DNA of 7,549 nt from an uncultured Collinsella sp. (GTDB lineage Bacteria; Actinomycetota; Coriobacteriia; Coriobacteriales; Coriobacteriaceae). The stretch is taken from contig USOG01000064.1 in NCBI GenBank assembly GCA_900556365.1, positions 1 through 7,549 of the forward strand, given 5' to 3'. This document shows positions 6,352-7,549 of this stretch, one piece after another. The translations under genes and the position numbers were made by a program. The notes below the pieces were generated by a model. That model did not search any database, was not told the origin of the DNA, and was given only the letters and a program-made list of their open reading frames with translations. Position 1 is the first letter of the stretch; each line of letters opens with the position of its first letter.

Positions 6352-6512
6352 GTTATCCGTCCTCTCGACAGCAATGAATCAAACTGTCGTTCATGGTACA
6401 CCCCGGCAATAAAAGCAATGAGACACCGGTTGCACTGCACGCCAAGAACAGATGTTGCACACGCGCAGCCCACAGATGACAGGTGCCGACGAACGGCGCG
6501 TCGAGCCCTCCC
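6352..6512. other. Intergenic stretch between truA and the glycosyltransferase gene
   Basis: In 161 bases I see the short ORF described separately, the Shine-Dalgarno sequence of the TTG start and a small CGACG/CGTCG hairpin without a U tract close to the truA stop (about 6488-6504). No clear promoter or terminator is present, so read-through from truA is the simplest reading. Confidence 0.45.
6353..6394 (-). CDS. Possible 13-codon upstream ORF before the glycosyltransferase gene
   Basis: An ATG at 6394 opens a reading frame MNDSLIHCCREDG that ends in TAA only one base before the TTG start of the glycosyltransferase gene. Its own Shine-Dalgarno sequence is weak (GGGGTG). Inside it CGACAG (6384-6389 on the minus strand) can pair with CTGTCG (6366-6371), and the glycosyltransferase Shine-Dalgarno sequence follows the stem directly. 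It could be a translational coupling leader or mere chance; short ORFs like this arise easily. Confidence 0.2.
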   Translation of the reverse strand: MNDSLIHCCREDG

Positions 6513-7337
6513 CTAGTCGAGCACGACAAGCTCGGCGGGATCGTAATCCACGCCCATAAACGTAAGGCCGCAGGCAGGAGCCGTGGGGCCCGCAGCGGTA
6601 CGATCGCAAGCATCGATGACCTCGCGCATCCACTCGGGTTCACGGCGATGCATGCCAATCTCGACAAGCGTGCCAACGATCGTACGGACCATCGAATGCA
6701 GAAACGCATTGCCCTCGATGGTAAACGTCAGGATGTCCTCGCCAAACGCAACCTCATGGCCAAACTCGGCGCGCATTACGCAGCGGTGCGTAGGTTTGCC
6801 CACGGCAGAGGCAACCTTGCAAAAGCTTTTAAAGTCCTGCTCGCCCAAAAGCGCAGGGCAGGCGGCCGCCATCGCATCGACGTCGAGGGGATAGCGATGC
6901 CACCACACAGCACCGCGTGACAGCACGGGCCGCGCATCACGATCGGCAATGCGATAGGTGTAAGTGCGAGAGCGCGCGTCAAAGCGCGCAGAAAAGCCCT
7001 TACGGGCCCTGTAGACCTCGTTTATGGCGATATCTTTGGGCAGCAGGGCATCCATAGCCCGCAGCCACCTACGGCGCGTACACGCGAGCTCAGCGTCCGT
7101 TACGGGAACACTGATGTACTGAGCCACGGCATGCACGCCGGCATCGGTACGCCCCGCGCACGTCAAATCGATCGGGCGGCGAAGCAGCGTCTCGATGGCT
7201 CGACGTAGCTCGCCCGCAACCGTCGTCTGTCCCGGCTGCTCGGCAAATCCGCTATACGACGAGCCATCATAGGCCACACGAAATACGAACGTGGCGTCAA
7301 GCTCGGAAATCGAATTGAAATCAGACGGGGCAGTCAT
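6513..7337 (-). CDS. truA: tRNA pseudouridine(38-40) synthase TruA
   Basis: A 274-residue enzyme that converts uridines 38-40 in the anticodon stem-loop of many tRNAs to pseudouridine. The N-terminal strand is FVFRVAYDGSSYSGFAEQPGQTTVAGEL at 17-43 in the usual place of the family's YDGT..GW..Q motif, with Phe instead of the common Trp. The catalytic motif is AGRTDAGVHA at 61-70 with nucleophile D65. Further family blocks are FSARFDARSRTYTYRI (115-130), DFKSFCK (168-174), GNAFLHSMVRTIVGTLVEIG (209-228) and AGPTAPACGLTF (249-260). The length is normal. The ATG at 7337 is chosen, with GGGAG 5 bases upstream; an in-frame TTG at 7352 would add only five residues. It lies 92 bases downstream of rplQ, the standard rpoA-rplQ-truA order in Gram-positive bacteria, but with a strong terminator in between, so it needs read-through or its own promoter (none clear; TATATT at about 7406-7411 on the minus strand lacks a -35). 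Confidence 0.96.
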   Translation of the reverse strand: MTAPSDFNSISELDATFVFRVAYDGSSYSGFAEQPGQTTVAGELRRAIETLLRRPIDLTCAGRTDAGVHAVAQYISVPVTDAELACTRRRWLRAMDALLPKDIAINEVYRARKGFSARFDARSRTYTYRIADRDARPVLSRGAVWWHRYPLDVDAMAAACPALLGEQDFKSFCKVASAVGKPTHRCVMRAEFGHEVAFGEDILTFTIEGNAFLHSMVRTIVGTLVEIGMHRREPEWMREVIDACDRTAAGPTAPACGLTFMGVDYDPAELVVLD

Positions 7338-7372
7338 GGGCGCTCCCAACAAACAAGTAACGGTATCGCGAC

Positions 7373-7403
7373 AAAAAAAGAGGGGTACGCGAACGTACCC
7401 CTC
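7373..7403 (-). terminator. Intrinsic terminator after rplQ
   Basis: On the minus strand GAGGGGTACG (7403-7394) pairs perfectly with CGTACCCCTC (7389-7380) around a UUCG loop and is followed by U7 (7379-7373). It lies 26 bases after the rplQ stop and probably ends the large ribosomal-protein transcript. Confidence 0.93.
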
Positions 7404-7429
7404 GAATATAGCCTATGCAGACGGAAAGT

Positions 7430-7549
7430 CTACTCAGCGGTCTCCTCAGCAGGAGCCTCCTCGACGGCCTCGACCTTCTTGGGAGCAGCGGCCTTCTTGG
7501 GGGCCGGAGCAGCCTTCTTGGCCTTAGGCGTGCAAGGCTCGGTGACGAG
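7430..7549 (-). CDS. rplQ: Ribosomal protein L17, C-terminal end (runs off the right edge)
   Basis: Only the last 39 codons are visible. They read LVTEPCTPKAKKAAPAPKK and then an Ala/Lys/Pro and Ala/Glu-rich tail that ends EETAE. 'LV' would follow the family's usual end (about IELV), and the rest is a lineage-type tail: first basic (about residues 9-25 of the fragment), then acidic (26-39). The assignment rests on this tail and on position directly upstream of truA, where rplQ is found in most Gram-positive and actinobacterial genomes. L17 is a 50S subunit protein near the exit of the peptide tunnel. The catalytic-free nature of the tail prevents a firm homology call; another Lys/Ala-rich protein is the alternative. 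Confidence 0.72.
   Translation of the reverse strand, partial: LVTEPCTPKAKKAAPAPKKAAAPKKVEAVEEAPAEETAE

Overview
The window is a GC-rich bacterial chromosomal segment of ordinary housekeeping genes. The rplQ-truA order, an actinobacterial flavour in the proteins, the codon use and strong U-tract terminators suggest a member of the Coriobacteriia, such as a Collinsella-like gut actinobacterium. That assignment is an inference from gene content and style; no rRNA or other marker is present to prove it. No mobile element, CRISPR array, tRNA or rRNA was seen, and no stretch longer than about 165 bases lacks a gene.

Layout from left to right: (1) the first 44 codons of a tyrosyl-tRNA synthetase gene on the minus strand, preceded by a strong ribosome binding site; (2) a complete minus-strand gene for a 652-residue U32-family protein (historically 'peptidase U32', now better understood as Fe-S RNA-hydroxylation-type enzymes); (3) a divergent 162-bp intergenic region; (4) a plus-strand class A penicillin-binding protein of 733 residues with complete glycosyltransferase and transpeptidase motifs and a striking low-complexity extracellular tail, closed by a near-perfect 15-bp-stem terminator; (5) a minus-strand argR arginine repressor with its own U7 terminator; (6) a 132-bp region upstream of argR that carries two perfect inverted repeats; (7) a minus-strand family 2 glycosyltransferase-like gene that starts at TTG; (8) truA, tRNA pseudouridine synthase; (9) a second U7 terminator; and (10) the 3' end of rplQ (ribosomal protein L17).

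Functionally the window mixes translation and RNA modification (tyrS, truA, rplQ and probably the U32 protein), cell wall synthesis (the PBP, perhaps the glycosyltransferase) and arginine regulation (argR). The minus-strand order rplQ, truA, glycosyltransferase, argR is separated by terminators after rplQ and after argR, so truA and the glycosyltransferase gene may share a transcript. Nothing here forms an obvious new multi-gene system. The best leads are the inverted repeats upstream of argR, two terminators that share an AGGGGTAC core, the tail of the PBP and a DxD-variant glycosyltransferase.
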